NCBI GenBank assembly: GCA_002362175.1 | Contig: DETU01000012.1 | Coordinates: forward strand, 1 to 17,813 | DNA: 17,813 bases | Direction of reading: 5' to 3' | Source: Ruminococcus sp. UBA3280 | Lineage (GTDB): Bacteria; Bacillota; Clostridia; Oscillospirales; Ruminococcaceae | In this document: positions 1 to 6,007 of the stretch, piece after piece | Layout: each line of letters starts with the position of its first letter | Position numbering within the stretch: the first letter of the stretch is position 1 | Notes under the pieces: model-generated | Seen by the model: the letters and a program-made list of their open reading frames with translations, nothing else | Database searches by the model: none | Told to the model about the DNA's origin: nothing | Position numbers and translations under genes: made by a program

Positions 1-78
1 CTTTCATGTCTAATTATAACATATATATAACAAATATTCCAGCAGTTCATCAATTTAAAACATTTTTTATTTATATAC

Positions 79-107
79 TTGAAAAAAAATACTGAATATG
101 ATATAAT
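79..107 (+). promoter_or_regulatory. Sigma-A promoter of the first gene pair
   Basis: TTGAAA at 79-84 and TATAAT at 102-107 are separated by 17 bases, a near-consensus vegetative promoter. Transcription would start near 113-115, about 28 bases before the ATG at 142. Its position shows that an in-frame TTG at 79 cannot be the start codon of the following gene. Confidence 0.8.
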
Positions 108-141
108 TTTGTATAATACGTTTAAGCAGGAGATATATGTC

Positions 142-690
142 ATGAAAAAATTTGCAATATATAAATCCAAGACAGGATATTATTATTATGAATATTTTGA
201 AAGTATTGAACAGTTATGCGGTACACATCTTGAAAATATAGTGACTGCGGAAAAACTTCCGATTGTAGCCGATGAAAAAGGCGGTTATTTCTGCTTCAAT
301 CCGAATGACTACAATTTTTCCGAAATTATAGAAACAGACAAAGAATGTCCTCTGCCTCTTGAAAAAATGTTTTTTAAGAATGACAAAAATTTCAAACTCG
401 GCTGGATTTCTCCCGACGGTGACACTTATTCCTGCGATTATACAGGTCACACAAAAGCCGCCAAAATGATTACCGCAAAATTTTTTCCGAATACAAAGTT
501 TCCCGAACGTACTCTCGGAAAACACGGCTGGCTTAAAGTCATAGACTCATGGAACGGCACGGAACGTGAACACGGACAGTTTGTCTACTCCCTTAACGGC
601 AGACTTACCAACCGTCAGATTAATAAGCTTTTCGACCTCGGACTTTATGACAATCCCGAAGTAAAGGAGATGATTAAAAATTATGATTAA
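142..690 (+). CDS. Uncharacterised protein, 182 aa
   Basis: I do not recognise a named family with certainty. The start is the ATG at 142, preceded by AGGAG at 128-132; an in-frame upstream TTG falls inside the promoter. The protein is soluble, with no signal peptide or membrane segment. Its middle holds GWISPDGDTYSCDYTGH, a W-x-x-P-x-G...C-x-Y-x-x-H pattern of a kind I associate with clostridial proteins of unknown function. A second, weaker GWLKV block follows, and a helical tail ends in LTNRQINKLFDLGLYDNPEV. The stop overlaps the next gene by 8 bases, so the two are probably co-translated. The pair sits alone between a promoter and a weak terminator, as small accessory or immunity-type genes often do, but nothing visible proves such a role. 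Confidence 0.75.
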   Translation: MKKFAIYKSKTGYYYYEYFESIEQLCGTHLENIVTAEKLPIVADEKGGYFCFNPNDYNFSEIIETDKECPLPLEKMFFKNDKNFKLGWISPDGDTYSCDYTGHTKAAKMITAKFFPNTKFPERTLGKHGWLKVIDSWNGTEREHGQFVYSLNGRLTNRQINKLFDLGLYDNPEVKEMIKNYD

Positions 691-1276
691 AGATTTGACA
701 GATATTTTCACAAAAGGTATTTTAAATTCAGCAGACTACAACCCAAAGTCTATTAAAAATAAACTCGAAAATTTGCCTGATATATGGTGCAGATTCGATG
801 ACGATTCTCTTTGTAACTGGTATTGGATTAGCAAAGGTAAAGATTACCCCGTTATAGAAGAAACTCATGGCTTTTTTTCATCACCGTTTCCTGCTTGCTT
901 GTTAAAATACTGTCCCGACGATATCCGTAAACAGCTTGAAGAAAACGGAATACTGATTAAAAATGAAGAATATGGAGTTATAGAAAATTATGGCGTCTTA
1001 TCAAAAGAATTTCCAGTTGCCTTGTTAATGGAAAACTGCCCTAACAATATTCGTCAACTGCTTGAAGAAAACGGTATGTTTAACGACGAATTTCACCGCA
1101 GATGCTCGTGCGACGAGGAAATTCTCAGAAAGTATGCACCTATATCAAATTTACCAATTATCGATGACCGAAAACTTTTGGACGGCAGAATATCTTTTGA
1201 TTCACAGGATTTTATAACAATCTGTTCTTTCAACTATTTGTCACCGTATGATTTTGATTTTCGTGACATTATATGA
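683..1276 (+). CDS. Uncharacterised protein with an internal repeat, 197 aa
   Basis: The family is not recognised. The ATG at 683 overlaps the end of the upstream gene by 8 bases, with AAGGAG at 664-669 as a rather distant ribosome site, so translational coupling is likely. The protein is acidic and soluble, with no signal peptide. It contains a clear internal duplication: residues 57-91 and 99-133 share the order V-I-E...G...S...F-P...L-L...C-P...I-R...L-E-E-N-G. A Cys-rich patch (RRCSCDEE) follows near residue 139. The repeat suggests a small repeat-built binding protein, such as an immunity or adaptor protein. That is inference from form only. Confidence 0.7.
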   Translation: MIKDLTDIFTKGILNSADYNPKSIKNKLENLPDIWCRFDDDSLCNWYWISKGKDYPVIEETHGFFSSPFPACLLKYCPDDIRKQLEENGILIKNEEYGVIENYGVLSKEFPVALLMENCPNNIRQLLEENGMFNDEFHRRCSCDEEILRKYAPISNLPIIDDRKLLDGRISFDSQDFITICSFNYLSPYDFDFRDII

Positions 1277-1280
1277 CTAC

Positions 1281-1306
1281 ACTGTAGAATATACGTACAG
1301 TTTTTT
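1281..1306 (+). terminator. Weak intrinsic terminator after the first gene pair
   Basis: ACTGTA (1281-1286) and TACAGT (1296-1301) form a 6-bp stem with a 9-base loop, directly followed by five more T. The stem is short and AT-rich, so termination may be partial. It lies 5 bases after the stop codon of the upstream gene and before a new promoter, which fits a transcript end. Confidence 0.5.
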
Positions 1307-1347
1307 GTGCATTTGATATAAAAAAAGTACATTTTTCCAAAATTCTA

Positions 1348-1376
1348 TTGACATTCTGCAAAAAACAGTGTAAAAT
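1348..1376 (+). promoter_or_regulatory. Sigma-A promoter of the DivIVA-like / hydrogenase operon
   Basis: TTGACA at 1348-1353 and TAAAAT at 1371-1376 are spaced by 17 bases. The expected transcript start near 1383 gives a leader of about 80 bases before the ATG at 1463. No operator palindrome is obvious. Confidence 0.8.
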
Positions 1377-1462
1377 ATATTTAATATATAAACGCCTTTG
1401 TAATTATTAAAGCACTTTTAAAGTCTTTTCTATTTATGAAAAGAATACAGGAGGATTTGCCA

Positions 1463-2644
1463 ATGGCTGAAACCAAATTTTTAAAAACAGTAACTTTCGG
1501 CGGATACGACAAGGAAGACGTTGAAAAACGTATTTCCTTTCTATGTTCACGAATTTCTGAACTTGAAAACGAACTCAGGGAAACAAAATTTTCTCTTGAA
1601 AAATACAAATCAGGAACAAACGCAGAAAAAATACATGAATCTGTCCTTGCAGAAGAAAGAAAACGGCTTACTGAATGTCAGACGGAAAACAAGTCGATGT
1701 GCGAAAAGATTCAGTTTCTGAAAACCGACAACGAAGAAAAGGAAAAAGAAATAACCAATCTGAAATATTCCGTTGCAGAACTTGAACAGAATCTTTCAGA
1801 TGCAGATATGAAGCTTTCATCAATGTCCGAAAAAGACGACGCTGCTGTTTTCGGAGCTGTTTTTGCAGCCGCTAAAAAATCAGCGTCCGCAATAATAGAT
1901 GAAGCCAAGAAGAAAGCTGACGAACTTGACGTAAATTCAAAGAAACTCGCTGAAAATATAGTTGCTGAAGCCAACAACAAAGCAGCTGAAATTGTATATG
2001 AAGCTGAAACATATGCCGCTGAAATGACGACAGAAGTGCATAATGAGTCTGAACAGCTGAAACACGCCTCCGATAACATGAAATCTCTTATTCTTGAAGA
2101 TGTAATTAAAATAAGTGCGGAAATGTCCAAAATGAAAGAAATTTTTGAGAAGTCCGAAAAAATACTTTCAGACACACGAAACACTATTGAAAAAGACGGT
2201 GTTCCTGTTTTCTGTGTTCCCAAAACACTCAAGCCCGAACTTCCCGAAAAACCTGTTTACGAAAAGACAGACTATTCATACAATGAAAAGGTTTCCGAAA
2301 ACAAATCCGATGAATATGACGAATATGATGACGTTCCCGATTTTGACGAACTTGAAGAAGTCGATATTTTCGGAGATGACGATGATGATTTTGACCTTTC
2401 AGGGCTTGCCCGTCCTACACGCAATACCGCTTCCAACAAGGGCGGTATAGACCTTGATGCTCTGACAAGACAGGCAGAAGAATTTGTTGCTATGAGTAAA
2501 AAAACAAAAAAAGAAAGTATAAGTCTTGATGAACTCACAAAACAGGCTTCTTCTCTTGACGATGTTCCCGACAAAAAGAAAAACAGCGGAAATATTGACC
2601 TTGCAGAACTCGCACGACAAGCCGCTGCTCTTGACGATAACTGA
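1463..2644 (+). CDS. DivIVA-like coiled-coil protein with C-terminal short repeats, 393 aa
   Basis: The chosen start is the ATG at 1463, preceded by AGGAGG at 1449-1454; an in-frame ATG at 1436 lacks such a site. Residues 8-25 (KTVTFGGYDKEDVEKRI) resemble the N-terminal membrane-targeting block of DivIVA/GpsB/SepIVA-type proteins. Residues 28-120 form a heptad-rich, E/K-rich coiled coil. An Ala-rich helical stretch at 130-240 (EAKKKADELD, AEANNKAAEI) resembles the DivIVA or ATP-synthase-b type. An acidic, disordered linker at about 255-310 has an Asp run. The tail carries repeats of the form (I/F)-(D/S)-L-x-x-L-(T/A)-(R/K)-Q-A near 329, 353 and 378, plus a partial one at 310. DivIVA-family proteins organise poles, division sites or the envelope. 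The gene is followed 32 bases later, with no terminator, by the hydrogenase-like gene. The exact role is unknown. Confidence 0.75.
   Translation: MAETKFLKTVTFGGYDKEDVEKRISFLCSRISELENELRETKFSLEKYKSGTNAEKIHESVLAEERKRLTECQTENKSMCEKIQFLKTDNEEKEKEITNLKYSVAELEQNLSDADMKLSSMSEKDDAAVFGAVFAAAKKSASAIIDEAKKKADELDVNSKKLAENIVAEANNKAAEIVYEAETYAAEMTTEVHNESEQLKHASDNMKSLILEDVIKISAEMSKMKEIFEKSEKILSDTRNTIEKDGVPVFCVPKTLKPELPEKPVYEKTDYSYNEKVSENKSDEYDEYDDVPDFDELEEVDIFGDDDDDFDLSGLARPTRNTASNKGGIDLDALTRQAEEFVAMSKKTKKESISLDELTKQASSLDDVPDKKKNSGNIDLAELARQAAALDDN
2447..2632 (+). repeat. Three short protein-coding repeats at the C-terminus of the DivIVA-like protein
   Basis: Encoded residues 329-341 (IDLDALTRQAEEF), 353-365 (ISLDELTKQASSL) and 378-390 (IDLAELARQAAAL) are 24 and 25 residues apart and lie in an acidic, Lys-rich linker. 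A weaker unit (FDLSGLARPT) precedes them at about 310. They look like amphipathic helical docking motifs presented in several copies. The partner is unknown. Confidence 0.65.
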
Positions 2645-2676
2645 AATGCAGTATAACTTTAAGGAGTTTTTTGTAT

Positions 2677-4353
2677 ATGAATGAAATAATTATAGTAAAA
2701 CCTGAAAAATGCGTCGGCTGTAATGCCTGCGTGAGAAACTGTCCTGCTCCTGAAGCCAATATAACAAAAATGCTTGACGACGGCAGATTTGTTACAACAG
2801 TTGACCCGGACAGATGTATTACGTGCGGTGAATGTGTAAGAACCTGCAATCACGGTGCAAGAGACTACATAGACGATACGGAAATCTGTATGTCAAAACT
2901 TTCAAGAGAAAAAATGATTATTCTTGCAACCCCTGCAATAAAAACAGTATTCCCGACGCAGTGGAAAGGTATACTTGACTGGTTCAGAAAAAAAGGCTGT
3001 ATAATTTATGATGTTTCTTTTGGTGCGGATATATGTACATGGGCTCATCTGCGTACAATTGCGAAAAAGGTGGAAAACGTAATCACACAGCCATGTGCGG
3101 CTATTGTAAAGTACATAGAAATATATCAGCCGAGACTTTTAAGAAACCTCTCCCCTATTCACAGCCCTATTGCCTGTGCGGCAACATACATAAAAAAATA
3201 TATGAACAGAACAAACCCTATTGCCGTTCTTTCTCCGTGTATCGCAAAGAAAACGGAATTTACGGAAACAGGTCTCGTTGACTACAACGTGACATTCAAT
3301 AAGCTGAATGAATATTTTGAAAGAAATGATATAAAAATACCTTCCAATTCAATACACGACTTTGAATATCCGTTTGATGACCAGCAGGGACAGGTAGGTG
3401 CGGTTTATCCCCGTCCGGGCGGACTCAGAGACAATCTCTGGCTTCATAACCCTGATATTAATATTACAACGTCCGAGGGAGTCCACAAGGTTTACCCCGA
3501 ACTTGATATGTATGCAAGTATGCCTGAATACAAGCACCCTGAAGTGTTCGATGTTCTTTCATGTGAATTCGGCTGTAATGTAGGTCCTGCTTCAGGTACA
3601 TCACAGACTGTTTTTGATGTTATGGCTACTATGAGGGAAGTTGAAAAAGAAGCTAAAAAACGTCGCAAAACAGGTATTTTCCGTGGCGGTGAGGACAGGC
3701 TTTTCAGAAAATTTGACGAAGAATTAAGAATTTCAGATTTTATGAGAAGCTATAAACCTATGAATCCTTCACCAATTCCTACTGAAAAACAACTTGATGC
3801 CGTTTACGAAATGATGGGCAAACATACAGAAGCTGACCGCAATTATAACTGCCATGCGTGCGGATATCGTTCATGTCGTGATATGGCTATAGCTATATGC
3901 AGGGGACTCAATACTCCTGATAACTGTATTGTACACGCAAAATCGGTACTTCTTGCACGTCACAGCGAACTTGCCTCCCAGCATGAAAAACTTGCAGAAA
4001 TCACGGGCGAATGTCTTGAACTCTCTGATAAGCTCAAACGTGATATAAAAAAGATTACAGAAAATATGAATACCATTGACGAATCTACTTCAAAAACAAG
4101 TCAGAAAGCAGGACAGGTAAACAGTCTGCTTAATAATATCGTAATGTTCTGCAACAGCAATGAAAGCATGGACGCAGACAGCGTAAAACAAATGGTAAAT
4201 ATTCTTGAAATGACTATAAAGGCATTCAGTGTACTTGACGATAACGTAAATACCACAAATGCAAGTACTGAAATTATCAACAGCTCTATTTCCGAAATCT
4301 CCAAACTTATTGACGAAATAAACATCACCCTCCACAAAACCGAAAAGAAATAA
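2677..4353 (+). CDS. Sensory-type [FeFe]-hydrogenase-like protein, 558 aa
   Basis: The start is the ATG at 2677 with AAGGAG at 2661-2666; the TTG two codons earlier is less likely. Residues 12-22 and 47-57 are two CxxCxxCxxxC ferredoxin motifs for [4Fe-4S] clusters. Residues 80-320 match the [FeFe]-hydrogenase large-subunit domain with degenerate H-cluster loops: TQPC (C140), SPCIAKKTE (C188) and SCEFGC (C296, C300). The first loop lacks the extra Cys before the cluster ligand, the proton-relay position of catalytic enzymes, as in sensory (HydS-like, group C/D) hydrogenases. Residues 391-417 add a further C-x2-C-x4-C-x16-C Fe-S domain. Residues 420-558 are a Ser/Thr/Glu-rich helical bundle resembling a chemoreceptor signalling stalk. 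No PAS, kinase or phosphatase output domain is present. It probably senses H2 or redox state and signals through its helices, possibly to the coiled-coil protein encoded just upstream. The function is inferred, not shown. Confidence 0.85.
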   Translation: MNEIIIVKPEKCVGCNACVRNCPAPEANITKMLDDGRFVTTVDPDRCITCGECVRTCNHGARDYIDDTEICMSKLSREKMIILATPAIKTVFPTQWKGILDWFRKKGCIIYDVSFGADICTWAHLRTIAKKVENVITQPCAAIVKYIEIYQPRLLRNLSPIHSPIACAATYIKKYMNRTNPIAVLSPCIAKKTEFTETGLVDYNVTFNKLNEYFERNDIKIPSNSIHDFEYPFDDQQGQVGAVYPRPGGLRDNLWLHNPDINITTSEGVHKVYPELDMYASMPEYKHPEVFDVLSCEFGCNVGPASGTSQTVFDVMATMREVEKEAKKRRKTGIFRGGEDRLFRKFDEELRISDFMRSYKPMNPSPIPTEKQLDAVYEMMGKHTEADRNYNCHACGYRSCRDMAIAICRGLNTPDNCIVHAKSVLLARHSELASQHEKLAEITGECLELSDKLKRDIKKITENMNTIDESTSKTSQKAGQVNSLLNNIVMFCNSNESMDADSVKQMVNILEMTIKAFSVLDDNVNTTNASTEIINSSISEISKLIDEINITLHKTEKK

Positions 4354-4358
4354 AAATT

Positions 4359-4381
4359 GCGGACATTCGTGTCCGCTTTTT
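4359..4381 (+). terminator. Strong intrinsic terminator of the hydrogenase operon
   Basis: GCGGACA (4359-4365), a TTCG tetraloop and TGTCCGC (4370-4376) form a perfect 7-bp GC-rich stem followed by five T. It lies 5 bases after the stop of the hydrogenase-like gene. The ddh -35 box begins two bases further on. Confidence 0.93.
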
Positions 4382-4382
4382 C

Positions 4383-4411
4383 TTTACATGAGAAAAATTT
4401 TGTGATATAAT
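4383..4411 (+). promoter_or_regulatory. Sigma-A promoter of ddh
   Basis: TTTACA at 4383-4388 and TATAAT at 4406-4411 are spaced by 17 bases. The predicted transcript start near 4418 leaves a leader of under 30 bases, too short for a lysine riboswitch. Confidence 0.8.
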
Positions 4412-4445
4412 ATAAACGTACAAAATATTATGGGAGGTAAATCCA

Positions 4446-5435
4446 ATGAGCAAAATAAAAATAGGTATTGCAGGCTATGGCAACCTCGGAAAAGGTGTTG
4501 AACTTGCAATCAGACAGAATGACGACATGGAACTTGCAGGAATATTCACACGCCGTGACCCTGCATCACTGAAACCGCTTACAGACGGTGCAAAGGTTTA
4601 CAGACTTGACGAAGCTGAAAAGTATCAGAATGAAATTGATGTGATGATTATCTGCGGAGGAAGTGCAACAGACCTTCCCAAACAGACTCCCGAACTTGCA
4701 AAGCTTTTTAACGTTATCGACAGTTTTGACACTCATGCAAGAATCCCTGAACATTTCGCAAACGTTGACAAGGCTGCAAAGGAAAGCGGTCACCTCGCTA
4801 TGATTTCTCTCGGCTGGGACCCCGGTCTTTTCTCACTCAACAGACTTTATGCCGAGTCAATTCTTCCGAACGGCAAGACATACACTTTCTGGGGCAAGGG
4901 CGTAAGTCAGGGACACTCCGACGCTATAAGACGTGTTGAGGGTGTAAAGAAAGGAATTCAGTACACCGTGCCGGTTGAGGAGGCTATGGAAGCAGTACGT
5001 TCAGGAAGTCAGCCTGAACTTTCCACACGTCAGAAACACAAGAGAGAGTGCTGGATTGTTGCGGAGGACGGTGCAGACACCGCAAAAATCGAAGAAACTA
5101 TCAAGAATATGAAAAATTATTTTGACGAATATGACACAACCGTTAATTTTATCAGTGAAGAAGAATTTGATGCTGTTCACAATAAAATGAATCATGGTGG
5201 TTTTGTCATGAGAAGCGGTATGACGGGAGACGGTGAAAAAACTCATCAGATGATTGAATATTCACTCAAACTCGAATCAAATCCCGAATTTACCGCAAGT
5301 GTACTGATATGTTACGCAAGAGCGTTGAACCGTCTGAAAGCAGAGGGTGCAACAGGCTGTAAGACTGCATTTGACATTGCCCCGTCATATCTCTCAAAAC
5401 TCAGCCCCGCAGAACTTCGTGCAACAATGCTGTAA
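4446..5435 (+). CDS. ddh: meso-Diaminopimelate D-dehydrogenase
   Basis: The predicted product is an NADP-dependent meso-diaminopimelate dehydrogenase (EC 1.4.1.16). It makes meso-diaminopimelate from tetrahydrodipicolinate, ammonia and NADPH in one step, feeding peptidoglycan and lysine synthesis. The 329 aa agree with the family's usual 320-330. The N-terminus is a Rossmann fold with GIAGYGNLGKG (residues 7-17), and the family segments ICGGSATDLP, IDSFDTHARIP, SLGWDPGLFSLNRL, WGKGVSQGHSDAIRR and the C-terminal NPEFTASVLICYARA are present. GGGAGG at 4432-4437 sits 8 bases before the ATG. The gene is monocistronic, with its own promoter and terminator. It is notable because dapF and dapL, which form a second route to meso-diaminopimelate, lie about 8 kb downstream. 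Confidence 0.95.
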   Translation: MSKIKIGIAGYGNLGKGVELAIRQNDDMELAGIFTRRDPASLKPLTDGAKVYRLDEAEKYQNEIDVMIICGGSATDLPKQTPELAKLFNVIDSFDTHARIPEHFANVDKAAKESGHLAMISLGWDPGLFSLNRLYAESILPNGKTYTFWGKGVSQGHSDAIRRVEGVKKGIQYTVPVEEAMEAVRSGSQPELSTRQKHKRECWIVAEDGADTAKIEETIKNMKNYFDEYDTTVNFISEEEFDAVHNKMNHGGFVMRSGMTGDGEKTHQMIEYSLKLESNPEFTASVLICYARALNRLKAEGATGCKTAFDIAPSYLSKLSPAELRATML

Positions 5436-5436
5436 T

Positions 5437-5467
5437 AAAAAAAGTCCGGATTTTCTCCGGACTTTTC
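5437..5467. terminator. Bidirectional terminator between ddh and the pfl operon
   Basis: AAAAGTCCGGA (5440-5450) and TCCGGACTTTT (5456-5466) form an 11-bp perfect stem with the loop TTTTC. There is a T-rich 3' side and an A-rich 5' side, so it can terminate both the plus-strand ddh transcript and the minus-strand pfl transcript, which converge here. Confidence 0.93.
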
Positions 5468-5474
5468 TTATTGA

Positions 5475-5717
5475 TTAAAGTGAAGCATGGAATGTTCTTG
5501 AAATAACATCGTCCTGCTGTTCCTTTGTAAGCTTTACAAAGTTTACGGCATAACCGGAAACTCTTACTGTAAGCTGAGGATACTTTTCAGGATGTGCCTG
5601 AGCATCAAGAAGTGTATCTCTTGTGAAAACGTTTACGTTAAGATGATGACCACCTTTTTCAACATAACCGTCGAGGAGTTCAACAAGGTTTTCAACCTGT
5701 GTAGCATTGTTTTCCAT
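5475..5717 (-). CDS. grcA: Stand-alone glycyl-radical domain of split pyruvate formate-lyase, 80 aa
   Basis: This is the C-terminal glycyl-radical domain of pyruvate formate-lyase as a separate protein. The real start is the ATG at 5717, with AGGAGG about nine bases upstream; an in-frame upstream ATG near 5762 lies inside a stem-loop. Residues 10-40 (LVELLDGYVEKGGHHLNVNV) match the stretch of PflB just before the radical loop. Residues 43-55 give PEKYPQLTVRVSG, with the radical Gly at position 55, and the end LTKEQQDDVISRTF matches the PflB terminus. In E. coli the related GrcA (YfiD) is a spare part for oxygen-damaged PflB. Here the neighbouring PflB has no such domain, so this subunit should be essential for activity. 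The symbol reflects domain homology, not proof of the same role. It is the last gene of the operon. Confidence 0.92.
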   Translation of the reverse strand: MENNATQVENLVELLDGYVEKGGHHLNVNVFTRDTLLDAQAHPEKYPQLTVRVSGYAVNFVKLTKEQQDDVISRTFHASL

Positions 5718-5751
5718 TTTAATAATCCTCCTTAAAAAATTTATATAGATA

Positions 5752-5775
5752 GGAAACGGCATGAAAACCGTTTCC
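5752..5775 (-). promoter_or_regulatory. Intercistronic stem-loop before the glycyl-radical gene
   Basis: GGAAACGG (5752-5759) and CCGTTTCC (5768-5775) form a perfect 8-bp stem with an 8-base loop, between the 72-aa gene and the glycyl-radical gene. No U-run follows directly, so a full terminator is unlikely. An mRNA processing or stabilising hairpin that sets the ratio of the subunits is plausible. This is inference from position and complementarity. Confidence 0.6.
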
Positions 5776-5785
5776 CGTCAATAAT

Positions 5786-6004
5786 CTAATCTTCGGCATC
5801 AGGGTCAACTGAAGTTTCAGTAGGCTGCATACAAGCACCTTTAGCACCGCAGTCAGTACTGTTAACTGTATCAACTTTCATACCCCCGCCGTTTTCATCA
5901 GCAGCAATATTTACATGACCACTGCCCTGAGACATAAGCTGGTCAATAAGGTCAACAAGTTCTTCAGGACTGTCAGCTTTACCGAGCATATCAGGATTCA
6001 TCAT
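5786..6004 (-). CDS. Small acidic protein between split pfl genes, 72 aa
   Basis: Two consecutive ATG codons (6004 and 6001) follow a double TAA ending pflB. The AAGGGTGA ribosome site lies inside the last pflB codons, so translation is tightly coupled to PflB. Residues 12-34 (SPEELVDLIDQLMSQGSGHVN, then I-A) resemble the segment before the radical loop of the neighbouring glycyl-radical domain (LVELLDGYVEKGGHHLNVNV): L-V-x-L-x-D, then G, H and N in register. The radical-Gly loop is absent. In its place is a Gly-rich and Cys-containing tail (DCGAKGAC, Cys 52 and 58) and an acidic end. I infer a degenerate partial copy of the domain, perhaps an assembly, capping or protective subunit. The function is unknown. 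Confidence 0.75.
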   Translation of the reverse strand: MMNPDMLGKADSPEELVDLIDQLMSQGSGHVNIAADENGGGMKVDTVNSTDCGAKGACMQPTETSVDPDAED

Positions 6005-6007
6005 TTA

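Noticed and set aside
1..78. A gene entering from the left edge on the minus strand (ATG at 7).
   Set aside because: Only seven bases would be inside the window and no ribosome site precedes the codon; nothing else is seen in this stretch.
79..141. In-frame N-terminal extension of the first gene starting from TTG at 79.
   Set aside because: It coincides with the -35 and -10 boxes (79-107), and a good ribosome site precedes the ATG at 142.
1711..2232. Long open frames on the opposite strand of the DivIVA-like gene and others.
   Set aside because: They are shadows of real genes, with no ribosome site and low-complexity Ser/Phe-rich products caused by antisense reading of Glu/Lys-rich codons.
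5718..5762. N-terminal extension of the glycyl-radical gene from an ATG near 5762.
   Set aside because: The extension lies in the stem-loop and spacer and contains the AGGAGG site that belongs to the ATG at 5717.
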